This document shows positions 43,609 through 53,126 of a DNA stretch of 64,000 nucleotides, piece by piece (within the stretch, counting starts at the first letter, position 1; every line of letters begins with the position of its first letter). A program made the translations under genes and the position numbers. This stretch comes from CAYWXK01 sp964462515. Its GTDB lineage: Bacteria > Planctomycetota > Phycisphaerae > Sedimentisphaerales > Anaerobacaceae. The notes beneath the pieces are model-generated. The model saw only the letters and a program-made list of their open reading frames with translations, was not told the origin of the DNA and did not search any database. The DNA lies in contig CAYWXK010000017.1 of NCBI GenBank assembly GCA_964462515.1, positions 18,086-82,085 on the forward strand, given 5' to 3'.

Positions 43609-45651
43609 ATGACAGAAAGGATTGAGAAATGCCGGTTTGCACACTCGGCAGTTTTAGTCGCATTACTGGTAATTAGTCATGCGTGGGCCGAGTCATATTT
43701 TGAGTTTCCAGGGCCAGCACCTGGTGATGCCAAAAGTAGTGTGAGCCAGGATAAGCTCGTTTTGGAAAATAGTGTTATAGCATTCAAGTGGACCGTCACA
43801 GATGGACGGCTGAAGCCAAATAGCTTGACCGACAAGCTCTCGGCAAACACGCTCCAATTGCAGGATGCTGAGTGCTTCCAATTTGTCTTAGGCAGTGGGC
43901 AGATAGTGAAGTGTTCCGACCTGAAAATCGTTGGCAAGCCGGAATTGAAGGTTTTTGAGCCAGAGCCAAAATCTCCACGCCTGGCCAAACGATTTGGGGG
44001 GAAACAAATTACTGCTTTCCTGGCTTCGTCTAATGGCAACCTCAAAGTGCAATGGTGTGCGATTTTGAGCGATGGCTCGAATTACGTGCGTCAAGAGCTG
44101 CGAGTTTCAACAATTAAGGATGCGATTGAAATAAAAGAGATAGTGCTGCTGGAGTTGGCCGCGTCCGGCACCAGGGTAATGGGTAGCGTGGATGGTTCGC
44201 CTGTAGTAGCGTCCAATATGTTCTTTGCCTGTGAGCACCCTATGTCAAAAAGTCAAATACTGCAAGGCAGCTTATCGCAATTTCGTTGCAGTTTGCCTTG
44301 TTCTATGTTGCTAAAGCAAGGTGATTCGCTAACAGCAAGCTGCGTTATTGGTGTTGCTCCGGAAGGGCAGTTGCGCCGTGCCTTTTTATATTATATTGAA
44401 CGTGAGCGGGCACATCCATATCGGCCATTTCTGCACTACAATAGTTGGTATGACATCGGCTATGGCGGCCAGAAGATACAAGAGGGTCAATGTATGGATG
44501 TGATTGAACTGTTCGGAAGGGAACTCATTAATAGGCGAAAGGTAGTAATGGACTCGTTCGCCCTGGACGACGGGTGGGATGATACTGCTTCGCTGTGGCA
44601 GTTTCACAAGGGTTTTCCCAACGGGTTTTCCCCTCTGCGGAAAGTGGCCGAGAAATATGGTTCCGCTTTGGGCGCCTGGCTTTCTCCTTTTGGCGGCTAC
44701 GGCGAGGCCAAAAAGGAGAGGATAAAATACGGCCTCCAGCAGGGTTTCGAAACAAACCAGAGCGGTTTTTCCCTGGCCGGTCCAAACTACTACGCCCGTT
44801 TTCGCGATGTATGTGTGAAAATGATTCGTGAATATGGCTTGAACTACTTTAAGTTCGATGGTATCGGCGCAGGCGGCACAACCGGCGGAACCGGCAGTGA
44901 ATTTGCCGGGGATGTACAGGTCCTGTTGCAACTTGTCGGCGAGCTGCGCCAGGTCAAACCAGATATTTTTGTGAACATTACAACTGGCACCTGGCCATCC
45001 CCATATTGGCTGTGGTATGGCGACTCGACCTGGCGAGCAGGGTCGGATTGGAGCACTTTCGGCTGGGGCTCCAAAAGGCAGCAGCAGGTCACTTACAGGG
45101 ACAAGGAAACCTATCATAATATCGTTAGCCGCGCCCCCTTGTATCCGTTGAATTCACTTATGACACAGGGTGTTATGTTCGCCAATCACGGACTCCCAGA
45201 TGAGGTTAATGACCTTGTCGATGATATACGTGCTTTCTTTGCCGGCGGGACAAACTGCCAGGAATTATATATCACTCCATCCTTGATGCAGCTGGAGCAC
45301 TGGGATGCTTTAGCTGAAGCAGCAAAATGGTCCCGTGACAATAATGATGTATTGGTAGATACGCACTGGGTAGGTGGCGACCCCGCTGGAGGGCAGGTTT
45401 ATGGCTGGGCATCCTGGTCTAAACGAAAAGGCATCTTGTCGCTGCGTAATCCTTATGAAAAGCCGGGCAAAATCGCAATTGATATCGGCAAAGCATTCGA
45501 GCTACCCAATGGCGCCTCTCAGAAATATGCCCTGAGAAGTTCCTGGAAGAAGGATGTCGATAAAGGCGAGATTGTGTTATCTGCGGGAGAGGTTCATACT
45601 TTTGAGATGAAGCCCTTTGAGGTTCTTGTTTTTGATGCAATGCCTCTTTAA
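43609..45651 (+). CDS. alpha-galactosidase-like exported glycosidase (GH36/GH31-type clan)
   Basis: A 680-residue protein with signal peptide (SAVLVALLVISHAWA), an N-terminal beta-sandwich (to about 270) and a TIM barrel. FALDDGWDD and YFKFDGIGAGG match the substrate-binding and nucleophile-Asp regions of GH36-type alpha-galactosidases; a C-terminal beta-sandwich ends it. It is likely to cleave alpha-linked sugars outside the cytoplasm. ATG 43609 (GGGAAAG upstream) gives a clean signal peptide; the open frame upstream to 43522 lies in repeat-like sequence. Confidence 0.8.
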   Translation: MTERIEKCRFAHSAVLVALLVISHAWAESYFEFPGPAPGDAKSSVSQDKLVLENSVIAFKWTVTDGRLKPNSLTDKLSANTLQLQDAECFQFVLGSGQIVKCSDLKIVGKPELKVFEPEPKSPRLAKRFGGKQITAFLASSNGNLKVQWCAILSDGSNYVRQELRVSTIKDAIEIKEIVLLELAASGTRVMGSVDGSPVVASNMFFACEHPMSKSQILQGSLSQFRCSLPCSMLLKQGDSLTASCVIGVAPEGQLRRAFLYYIERERAHPYRPFLHYNSWYDIGYGGQKIQEGQCMDVIELFGRELINRRKVVMDSFALDDGWDDTASLWQFHKGFPNGFSPLRKVAEKYGSALGAWLSPFGGYGEAKKERIKYGLQQGFETNQSGFSLAGPNYYARFRDVCVKMIREYGLNYFKFDGIGAGGTTGGTGSEFAGDVQVLLQLVGELRQVKPDIFVNITTGTWPSPYWLWYGDSTWRAGSDWSTFGWGSKRQQQVTYRDKETYHNIVSRAPLYPLNSLMTQGVMFANHGLPDEVNDLVDDIRAFFAGGTNCQELYITPSLMQLEHWDALAEAAKWSRDNNDVLVDTHWVGGDPAGGQVYGWASWSKRKGILSLRNPYEKPGKIAIDIGKAFELPNGASQKYALRSSWKKDVDKGEIVLSAGEVHTFEMKPFEVLVFDAMPL

Positions 45652-45654
45652 GTT

Positions 45655-45800
45655 CTGGCAACACCGCATTTTGCCACCAAGACACAAAGACACCAAGTTT
45701 TTTTAATTTATAATTTCTTTGTGAATTCGTGTCTTCGTGGCAATTTTTAATTTCCTAATGGTTCGACAGGCTCACCATCCCAAGCGGAGTCGAAGGATTG
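45655..45800. repeat. families C and B side by side
   Basis: GCCACCAAGACACAAAGACAC (45673-45693) pairs with GTGTCTTCGTGGC (45730-45742). Family B follows at once (45758-45799) in the same orientation as the coding copies, and could also be read as VRQAHHPKRSRR. Confidence 0.8.
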
Positions 45801-45818
45801 GTGCGGGGTGCTGCTTTC

Positions 45819-48800
45819 TCAATTTGTCTTCAGAAGCTCACTGCAAAGCTGTCGATATTTGTTCTGCTCATCTGAACTCTCGGGGCTGGCAGCCCCTTCC
45901 TTCCAGGCCGAACGCGCCTCGTCAAGTTTTCCAAGAGCCTCCAGCGCCTTTCCCCGCCAATACTGAGCGGGCGCCTCACGCGGTTTGTTCGACCGGCCGA
46001 CACCGATGTTTTCCGGATAGGTCAAAGACGCCTCAAAATCCTGCAAAGCCCCTCGAAAATCCTTGCTCTCAAAACGTTTCTGTCCGCGTTCCAGATGTGC
46101 CTTGTTGAAGATGTCCCATACGATTGTCTGCCCCTCCCAGTTGACAAAATACGGCGTAGATTCAAGTAGATTGATGGCATCGGTAAATTTCTGCTCGTCA
46201 AGATATGCCTGGGCCAGCATTATGGCAACATCCGCGCGTCTGACTTTCTCAAACGGCGCAGACTGCAGGACTTCTATCGCCTTAGGGCGTTTGTTGTCGG
46301 CCAGAAAAATATCTGCCAGGTCACGATATAGAGTCTGGTCTTTTGGCCGGGCGGCAATAGCTTTAGCGTATAGGTTTTGAGCCTCTTGCAAATTATTCTC
46401 TATTGCCCAGGCATAAAGACCGAGATTGCGAAATGCTATACTCAGAGAAGGATTAAGCTCACCGGCCTTTCGCCAATGCAAAGCAGCTTCGTTGAGCCGA
46501 CCGAGATTCGCGTAAAGATTTCCGAGGTACAGATGCGCGAAAGAATCCGCAGGATTCTCCCCAATGGCATATCTGAGTATCTCCACCTCTTCAGGCCTGG
46601 AAGGAAATACATAATCCCTGTAGGTCGCAGCCGCCTCTTTGAGGTAGTCACTCGCACTTATATGAGCTTGCTTCAAAGAGCTAAAGTAAGCCAGGTAGTA
46701 AAGCGGCAGAGGGCTGCGCTCGCTCTGTGGAACTGCCTCTACACAGGCCGACTGAAGTATCCTGGCCGCTTCATTCACAAGTCCCACGTCTGCGAAGACC
46801 AGGCTGGTCTCTAACATTTCAAACTCATCCTCACCGACAAAAGCCCGCGATTCCTGCGCAAAACGATTCATTTCTTTTTTGCTTTCGAGAGCAGCCAGCG
46901 CCCTCAGCACAAGGTCTGTAGGGTTCTGTGAGATTCTTAGTTTGGTATATTTATATACTAACTTGCTCTCCCCTGCCGCATAAAGGGCCAACAATAAATG
47001 ATTTTTTGCTTTTATATCCCTCTGATTTAACCGCACCGATTTCTTGAAGGACTCAACGGCCTTTGAGTATTCTTTCAATCGCATAAAAGAGCGGCCGGCA
47101 AGGTTAAACCCAAGCGATGCCGTTCCGAAGCATTTAGCCGCCTGATAGGCGCAGCGAAGGGCTTCGTTTTCATTCTTGCGATTCAGGTGGCTGACGCCTA
47201 AGAAATACCAAGACAATCCATCGCTTGGGTTCCGGTTCAGTGCCTTTTCAAGCCGCTGTGCCGCCTCGTCATAGAGTCCGGCTTCGATATCGAGCGCCGC
47301 CAAAGCACGCAGCGCAGGCAAATACCCCGCATCTTCTGCTATCGCTTTTTCGTAATACTGGCGTGCATTTTTGCGGTCCGTTGCAAGGTCGAACTTGCGT
47401 CCTTTAAGAAACTTCTCTTCAACTGTGAGCTGCTCATCAGGTTTATTTACGAAACTCAAGGGCTCAGGCGGAGAAACCGAAGGTATCGGCAGAGGGCTAA
47501 CAAAAGATGCAAGGACATCTCCATTTTTTGCTTTAATGGTAATATCAACAGGCAACTTCGGAGACGGAGAAAGCGTCAACACCACAGGATTGTGTGGGGA
47601 AAGGTCTAATCGTTTCTTCAGAAGCTCCTGATGTTCTTCGGAAATGGTGCAAAGTGCGCTCGGGAACTTACCGGTCGCAATTATACGCAGTTGAAGTTCG
47701 CCATCCTTTCGGTTTGTCTGAACGGCTATGTCTTTTGTGGCGTATTCAAAACCATCGCCGAGCTTGTGGACGGGATACCACCATTCCTGCCACGAGACCT
47801 CTTCTCTCGGCAGCAGCATACCATAGTCGGACTGTGTCGGCAGCGGCCCGCTCTGGACTTCAATGTATGGGCCATCGTCATCGGTAAGGTCTTTTTGGCT
47901 GACTAAGCCGAAGTCCCAGGTTCCCCACGTCCAGGCCTTTTTTCCGCCAAGCTCGTAGTGGTTTGCCGCCTGCACAATTCCACGGTCGGCTTCAACATCA
48001 TAAGCCCCGAAGAAGTCGAACGTGCAATTGACGGCGAAGATAGATGTCCAGGTCTCGTGGTTTTTGAGCCAGGACAGGTCCTTGCCTTCATAAATGGGCC
48101 AGGAAAAGAATTTAACGCCGTTATGGTCCGTCCCGAGAGTCATAGGATATATGAAGCGCGTGCCAGGTTTATTCTGGAAAGCGGTGCAGTTCCAGAAGTA
48201 GTAGGGATTCACTCCGTCTGTAGGATTGAAAATGCGAATCCGCTCATCAAGGTAGGACTTTCCCGGATGCAAAGTTACCCGCACTGTCCATTGAGTTCGC
48301 AGGCTCTTTTCCAGATTACTTACTTCGATATAGGCTGAGCCGTCCGGGTTTTTGCCGATTAGAGCATCGACCGGTGACAGAATAGTAACGGTATGTCCCT
48401 GCGGGCCGGCGTTCCATTCCACTCCGCCGCTTATCCACGCCCCGCGCATAGCTATCATACCGGGCTTGATGACCTTATTGAGATGAAACATCTCCTTTCC
48501 TTCGGTCTTGTCGAAAACCGAATGCAGACGTCCGCCCAGCTCCGGCAGGCAGGTGATTTTTAAGTATTCATTTTCAAGGAACAGGGCTTTGTAAGTGCGG
48601 TTCTCTTTGGTTCTATAAAGGTGGTCCTGCATTGTATAAGGATAGACGATTGAGCCTTTGACCGTGGTGGAGAACTTGACTTCGCCTTCCAAAGCCCAGA
48701 ACTTTGGATTTACATCTTCTGCCCACGGGTATGTGGGAAACGTTACGCTGCCTTCCCAGACTTTTACGTCAGCCCGAGTTGTCGCCGGTATTACTAAAGA

Positions 48801-48851
48801 CATTCCTGTAAAAAGTAGGACGGCAACGTACCTCGTTATTTTATCATTCAT
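45819..48851 (-). CDS. exported DUF5107 protein with TPR repeats
   Basis: A 1010-residue protein. A signal peptide (YVAVLLFTGMSLVIPATTRA) precedes a DUF5107 domain of about 350 residues (LPELGGRLHSVFDKTEGKEMFH, AWISGGVEWNAGPQGH, FWNCTAFQNKPGTRFIYP), which is related in fold to galactose mutarotase. From about residue 480 come some 10-12 TPR-like helix pairs (WYFLGVSHLNRKNENEALRC, LYRDLADIFLADNKRPKA). Such proteins often sit in polysaccharide-use loci. The SSS transporter and a small protein precede it on the same strand, possibly one transcript. Confidence 0.85.
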   Translation of the reverse strand: MNDKITRYVAVLLFTGMSLVIPATTRADVKVWEGSVTFPTYPWAEDVNPKFWALEGEVKFSTTVKGSIVYPYTMQDHLYRTKENRTYKALFLENEYLKITCLPELGGRLHSVFDKTEGKEMFHLNKVIKPGMIAMRGAWISGGVEWNAGPQGHTVTILSPVDALIGKNPDGSAYIEVSNLEKSLRTQWTVRVTLHPGKSYLDERIRIFNPTDGVNPYYFWNCTAFQNKPGTRFIYPMTLGTDHNGVKFFSWPIYEGKDLSWLKNHETWTSIFAVNCTFDFFGAYDVEADRGIVQAANHYELGGKKAWTWGTWDFGLVSQKDLTDDDGPYIEVQSGPLPTQSDYGMLLPREEVSWQEWWYPVHKLGDGFEYATKDIAVQTNRKDGELQLRIIATGKFPSALCTISEEHQELLKKRLDLSPHNPVVLTLSPSPKLPVDITIKAKNGDVLASFVSPLPIPSVSPPEPLSFVNKPDEQLTVEEKFLKGRKFDLATDRKNARQYYEKAIAEDAGYLPALRALAALDIEAGLYDEAAQRLEKALNRNPSDGLSWYFLGVSHLNRKNENEALRCAYQAAKCFGTASLGFNLAGRSFMRLKEYSKAVESFKKSVRLNQRDIKAKNHLLLALYAAGESKLVYKYTKLRISQNPTDLVLRALAALESKKEMNRFAQESRAFVGEDEFEMLETSLVFADVGLVNEAARILQSACVEAVPQSERSPLPLYYLAYFSSLKQAHISASDYLKEAAATYRDYVFPSRPEEVEILRYAIGENPADSFAHLYLGNLYANLGRLNEAALHWRKAGELNPSLSIAFRNLGLYAWAIENNLQEAQNLYAKAIAARPKDQTLYRDLADIFLADNKRPKAIEVLQSAPFEKVRRADVAIMLAQAYLDEQKFTDAINLLESTPYFVNWEGQTIVWDIFNKAHLERGQKRFESKDFRGALQDFEASLTYPENIGVGRSNKPREAPAQYWRGKALEALGKLDEARSAWKEGAASPESSDEQNKYRQLCSELLKTN

Positions 48852-48924
48852 TATTCTGGCCTCTCATTTCTGTCCACCGCAGGCTCAAACTACGCGCCTG
48901 CATTGACTCCAAAACCCCAGTTTC

Positions 48925-49098
48925 TTACTGGTTTTTTGAACTAGATAACTTTCTGAGCATTCTACGTATATCGCCAATACCTTTTATTGTTACATAAATT
49001 GTAATCGTTGAATACCATACTAAGCAAGCGAGAGTCATCGTTCCCCAGAACCAGTGGCCTTTAAGCATGGTTAGGACTTCATTGATAATAGCTTTCAT
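48925..49098 (-). CDS. 57-residue single-span membrane protein coupled to SSS symporter
   Basis: A complete small gene. Its ATG (49098-49096) overlaps the symporter's TGA (49097-49095) as ATGA, and GAAGGAAAT of the symporter end serves as the ribosome site. The product starts MKAIINEVLTMLKGHWFWG, has one membrane span (about residues 16-38, TMTLACLVWYSTITIYVTI) and a basic C-terminus (DIRRMLRKLSSSKNQ). It ends 73 bases before the DUF5107 gene. A role as a small subunit of the symporter is inference from coupling. Confidence 0.75.
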   Translation of the reverse strand: MKAIINEVLTMLKGHWFWGTMTLACLVWYSTITIYVTIKGIGDIRRMLRKLSSSKNQ

Positions 49099-50576
49099 AT
49101 TTTATTTCCTTCAACTTCGCCTTTGGATTGGGGTTTAAGAAACGACCCAATAACCATTGCGAGCGCCACAATCACGTATGTGGCGACCCCGCAAGATGTG
49201 TCATTCTTCTGAAACCACTCAATCCAGGGTCCAACCTTTTGCAAAACAAGCGTGGCAGCCGGCACAAGCGCGCCAAAAAAGATGGCGGCTGCTGCTCCCC
49301 AACTGTTCGCACGCTTCCAGTAACAACAGGCAATCAATAGAACCGACATGCTTGAAAGATAAATTGTGCCGGTAATTCCAAGGTATGTCCACAGGTCTCC
49401 CTCAATTTTATACCATAGTCCATAGACCAACAGGAACACACCGATAATTGCAATAATAGTCCGATTCCAGAAAAGCCCTTTTTTCTCCGACCATTTTGTT
49501 TTACGAAATGGCGCCATAATATCATTGTAGATTACGCTGCCCCAGGTGAGCATATATGAAGAATCGGTGCTCATATCGGCTGCCAGCATCGCAGCAACAA
49601 GCAAGCCCATCAACCCTGATGGAACAATTATGCTGAGCATTTTGGGCATAGCTAAGAGAGTATTTCCTCCAACTTGCTCGGGTGTGAGCAGTGCAAGGGC
49701 TGCTATCCCCCATATACCCGGTATCAAGAAACGTGCAACGAAAAAGAACGATGTCCGGGTATAAATCTTTCGTCCGGTATTGGAATCTTTTGCTGCAAGA
49801 ACACGGGCAATCTGTGTTTGCCAGGTAAGAACTGCTGCCGTGTTCAGCAACGCATTGAAAATCACGTATGACCATCCCATATTCTCATTTTTGAATGGGT
49901 TAAATCCGCCTTCGCCATAGTGTGTCTGCACAGTGTTCACCAGCGTGCTCCAGCCTACTTTATCCAGAACCAGAATTGTCGTTACTATCAGGCCCACGCT
50001 CATAACAATAAATTGGAGAAAATCGGTTATAAGCACCGAAAGCATCCCGCCCAGAATCGTGTATATCGCCACGCCTACCAGCAGCGCTGTCATCGTAATT
50101 TCAAGATATTTGGGGTTCAGGCCGGTGACATTCACAAGAAAGTCGCCGCCTGTCCGCAGGAACACTCCCATATTCAGTAAGCCGCCAAGCACGATGACAA
50201 CACCTGAAGCCCAGCGAACACGCGGACCAAATTTCTTCTCGAAAAGCTCAGGGATAGTCATTATACCGGAATCACGCAGAGGTTTGACGCAGAAGCCGGT
50301 GTATCCTACAAGGAACATCGCCACAAATGTCAACACGCCAGGCACCGCTCCGGCAAAACCTTTTTCGTAACCATTTTGTGCGGTGTACATACAGGTTACG
50401 ATGCCGAATTCGGTTGCTGCAAGAGAGGCGACCCCAAGATAGACGTCCATCTCTCTTCGAGCCATCAGAAAGTCTTCAACTTTGCCGACGTATTTTCGCA
50501 CCATCACGCCGGCAACCATAGTAACGAGCAGATACACTCCAACAATGCCGCCATCAACTAACGTAAAATTGTCCAT
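49095..50576 (-). CDS. sodium/solute symporter (SSS family)
   Basis: A 493-residue polytopic inner-membrane protein with about 13 hydrophobic segments. The SSS core is seen in MVRKYVGKVEDFLMARREM, LGVASLAATEFGIVTCMYTA, GLMGLLVAAMLAADMSTDSS and later ITGTIYLSSMSVLLIACCYW. It imports sugars, uronates or similar solutes with sodium. Its last codons overlap the start of a 57-residue membrane protein. The position among secreted glycosidases suggests uptake of their products (inference). Confidence 0.9.
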   Translation of the reverse strand: MDNFTLVDGGIVGVYLLVTMVAGVMVRKYVGKVEDFLMARREMDVYLGVASLAATEFGIVTCMYTAQNGYEKGFAGAVPGVLTFVAMFLVGYTGFCVKPLRDSGIMTIPELFEKKFGPRVRWASGVVIVLGGLLNMGVFLRTGGDFLVNVTGLNPKYLEITMTALLVGVAIYTILGGMLSVLITDFLQFIVMSVGLIVTTILVLDKVGWSTLVNTVQTHYGEGGFNPFKNENMGWSYVIFNALLNTAAVLTWQTQIARVLAAKDSNTGRKIYTRTSFFFVARFLIPGIWGIAALALLTPEQVGGNTLLAMPKMLSIIVPSGLMGLLVAAMLAADMSTDSSYMLTWGSVIYNDIMAPFRKTKWSEKKGLFWNRTIIAIIGVFLLVYGLWYKIEGDLWTYLGITGTIYLSSMSVLLIACCYWKRANSWGAAAAIFFGALVPAATLVLQKVGPWIEWFQKNDTSCGVATYVIVALAMVIGSFLKPQSKGEVEGNKI

Positions 50577-50958
50577 TGCTCGTTTGTCCCTTTTCGTTCA
50601 ACCTGACTTTCTTCCCTGGCTTTGCCCATCACGCAAGGTATTTGCCGCCGCGTATAAAATCGCTAAGCGGCAACATCGGCACTTTAACAAGGTTGAACAC
50701 CGTTGTAAAGCGGAAAGCAAAACCGATGTTGTCGAAGGCTGCCGAATTGACTATAATTGATGTTGGTCGCAGATTTGCCTGAGGAGAAAAAGAAAATCGG
50801 CTACGAAGGCACAAAGGTAAAGGTAATCAGGTTACCAGGTGGTGGCAAAAAAGAAAATTAGCCACGAAGACACAAAGGCACAAAGATATAAATAATATAA
50901 AATAGTTTCGTGTCTTGGTGACTTGGTGGCAAGAAGAAGTGAGTGACAAGGGTTTTGA
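50577..50958. repeat. 382-base divergent gap with two family C repeats
   Basis: GGCTACGAAGGCACAAAGG (50800-50818) is followed by a complete pair, GCCACGAAGACACAAAGGCAC (50860-50880) with TTTCGTGTCTTGGTGACTTGGTGGC (50907-50931). The right end is 28 bases from the next start codon. The first 200 bases should hold the symporter promoter but I see no clear match. Confidence 0.75.
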
Positions 50959-52011
50959 ATGAAGCCAACTTTATTAATTTTGGCGGCTGGTCTGGGTAGT
51001 CGCTACGGCGGACTTAAACAAATTGACCCCGTAGGTCCGAACGGCGAAATAATCATCGACTATTCTATCTATGATGCTCTGAGCAGCGGATTTGGCAAAA
51101 TCGTCTTTGTTATTCAACACTATTTTGAAGAGGCTTTTAGGAAAAAGATTGGCAGCAAGTTTGATAATCTTATAGAGACAGCCTACGCATACCAGGAGCT
51201 GGACGCCTGCCTCGATGAGTTCAAACCACCAGAAGCTCACAACAAGCCCTGGGGCACAGGCCATGCAATGCTTGTCGCCAGGGACGTTGTCCACGAGCCT
51301 TTTGCCGTCATCAATGCCGATGACTACTACGGCCCCAATTCGTTTAAAATGATTGCGGATTTTCTCGCAGCGAAAGACCTCTGCCCGGACGATTACGCAA
51401 TGGTTGGCTGGACGCTCAAGGATACCTTAAGTGAATATGGCCCCGTTGCCAGAGGTGTGTGCAAGTGCGATGAACAGATGTTTTTAAGAAAAATTACAGA
51501 GTGCAAAAAAGTTCACCCCGTTAGAGACCCAGCATTATTGAAAAATATAGCTTCTAACAAAACATGGCAAAACCAGCACCAGGCTTATATGCCCCAAGAC
51601 AAAAAAGTCTCTAACGGGGTTGAAATGACCGCAGGAGGCGTCCGCTATCCTGATGACAATGGAATGGTTCGACAAGCTCACCATCCCGAGCAGAGTCGAG
51701 GGACAGAACACCCACTCACCGGCAATGAGATAGTTTCAATGAATCTCTGGGGATTTCAACCTTCAATCTTTCAGCATCTCCAATCGCTCTTCAGGCGATT
51801 TCTAAAAGAGCACGGCAGCGAAAAAGATTCGGAACTATATATACCAGCCGTAATAGATGAGCTTATAGAAGCTAATAAAGCCACCGTGAAGGTCCTGCTC
51901 ACAAATGATATGTGGTTCGGAGTTACTTATCGTCGGGATAGAGTTATAGCGGCAAGATGTATTCGTGAGCTGATAAATCAAGGTCTTTATCCGGAGAAAC
52001 TCTGGAAGTAA
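50959..52011 (+). CDS. sugar nucleotidyltransferase with two repeat inserts
   Basis: A 350-residue nucleotidyltransferase. The signature LILAAGLGSRYGGLKQIDPVG is at residues 6-26, and later WGTGHAML, VINADDYYGP and SMNLWGF match NDP-sugar pyrophosphorylases. It would form a UDP- or GDP-sugar from a sugar 1-phosphate. A 70-residue segment between CKK and NEIVSMNL is repeat-derived: family A at 51516-51619 and family B at 51664-51703. The next gene, a kinase, overlaps by one base (TAATG), suggesting that the pair makes and then uses a sugar 1-phosphate. Confidence 0.85.
   Translation: MKPTLLILAAGLGSRYGGLKQIDPVGPNGEIIIDYSIYDALSSGFGKIVFVIQHYFEEAFRKKIGSKFDNLIETAYAYQELDACLDEFKPPEAHNKPWGTGHAMLVARDVVHEPFAVINADDYYGPNSFKMIADFLAAKDLCPDDYAMVGWTLKDTLSEYGPVARGVCKCDEQMFLRKITECKKVHPVRDPALLKNIASNKTWQNQHQAYMPQDKKVSNGVEMTAGGVRYPDDNGMVRQAHHPEQSRGTEHPLTGNEIVSMNLWGFQPSIFQHLQSLFRRFLKEHGSEKDSELYIPAVIDELIEANKATVKVLLTNDMWFGVTYRRDRVIAARCIRELINQGLYPEKLWK
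51516..51619. repeat. family A hairpin inside the nucleotidyltransferase gene
   Basis: CCCCGTTAGAGA (51516-51527) pairs perfectly with TCTCTAACGGGG (51608-51619). The 104-base element is in frame and stop-free. Confidence 0.85.
51664..51703. repeat. family B copy inside the nucleotidyltransferase gene
   Basis: ATGGTTCGACAAGCTCACCA then TCCCGAGCAGAGTCGAGGGA is in frame as MVRQAHHPEQSRG, the same peptide as at 40329-40368. Confidence 0.85.
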
Positions 52012-53126
52012 TGACAGAACAAGATATAAAGTCGATTGTCCAACATTTTCGTATCTGTGGTCATCTGACAAAAGTAAGGGCCCTCGCCCGCGGCCACATT
52101 AACGACACCTATGTCCTGACCGCAAAGAAGGATGATTACCGTATCCGGTATATATTGCAGCGAATAAACCACACAGTTTTCAAAGACCCTCCTTCGTTGA
52201 TGAGAAATATTATCCGTGTTACCGAGCATATACGCAGCCGGATGCAGACGGTTGAGCCAGAATTGGTATCTCGTCAGTTGACTGTTATCGCAAGCGAAAA
52301 GGGCGAGGGCTTTCACAAAGACGATGAGGGAAACTTTTGGAGAATGTATAATTTTATCGAGAATGCCATCACGTTTAATATCGTTCAATCTGCCGACCTG
52401 GCTTATGAAGCGGCACGGATGTTCGGCTGGTTTCAGAAAATGTTGATTGACCTTCCGGGGCCGGCTCTGTATGAGACTATTTGCGACTTTCATAATACCC
52501 CTAAGCGCCTCGAAATCTTCCAGCAGGTCCTCAAAGAAGACGCCTTTAACCGGGCCAAGAATGCAAAAGCTGAAATTGACTTCCTGTTTGTTAATGCAAT
52601 TCTTTGCGATGTTTTGCTGAATTTGTTAAACAAAGGCGAAATCCCGCTGCGTATTACGCACAACGATACGAAGCTCAACAACGTTATGCTGGATAAGACC
52701 ACAAAGAAGGGAGTCTGTGTGATTGACCTGGATACGGTGATGCCGGGCCTGTCGCTCTATGATTTCGGTGATATAGTCCGCACTACAACCACTTCGGCCG
52801 ACGAGGACGAACGCGATCTATCAAAAGTTTTTATGGACCTGTCTATGTTTGAAGCGCTCGTTCGAGGTTTTGCTGAGCAAACCAAAGACTTTCTGACATC
52901 ATCCGAGAAAAAACACCTGGCCTTTGCTGCAAAACTTATCACCTTTGAGCAGTTTGTCAGGTTTCTTACCGACTATTTGGCGGGTGATATCTACTACAAA
53001 ATTGGTCGCGAGGGACACAATCTCGACCGCACCCGCACACAGGCCAAATTAGTCCAATCGATTATCGAACAGCAAGACCTTATGAATGAAATAGTCGAGA
53101 GGATTTTCCAGGAGGAAAAACAGTGA
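52011..53126 (+). CDS. sugar 1-kinase-like phosphotransferase (APH family)
   Basis: A 371-residue protein with the aminoglycoside phosphotransferase fold. The catalytic loop THNDTKLNNVML and the metal-binding IDLDTVMPG are clear, as in N-acetylhexosamine 1-kinase (NahK). The N-terminus ARGHINDTYVL resembles the phosphate-binding loop of that group. The ATG overlaps the previous stop (TAATG) and the next GTG overlaps this gene's stop. A salvage route, sugar to sugar 1-phosphate to NDP-sugar, fits the order (inference). Substrate unknown. Confidence 0.85.
   Translation: MTEQDIKSIVQHFRICGHLTKVRALARGHINDTYVLTAKKDDYRIRYILQRINHTVFKDPPSLMRNIIRVTEHIRSRMQTVEPELVSRQLTVIASEKGEGFHKDDEGNFWRMYNFIENAITFNIVQSADLAYEAARMFGWFQKMLIDLPGPALYETICDFHNTPKRLEIFQQVLKEDAFNRAKNAKAEIDFLFVNAILCDVLLNLLNKGEIPLRITHNDTKLNNVMLDKTTKKGVCVIDLDTVMPGLSLYDFGDIVRTTTTSADEDERDLSKVFMDLSMFEALVRGFAEQTKDFLTSSEKKHLAFAAKLITFEQFVRFLTDYLAGDIYYKIGREGHNLDRTRTQAKLVQSIIEQQDLMNEIVERIFQEEKQ

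Noticed and set aside
45737..46108. Open frame beginning MVRQAHHPKRSRR
   Set aside because: It begins in a family B repeat and then runs antisense to the DUF5107-TPR gene.
51661..51705. GGTTCGA-type sequence suggesting a tRNA T-loop
   Set aside because: The motif belongs to the family B repeat; no acceptor stem or anticodon arm can be drawn, here or at the other copies.
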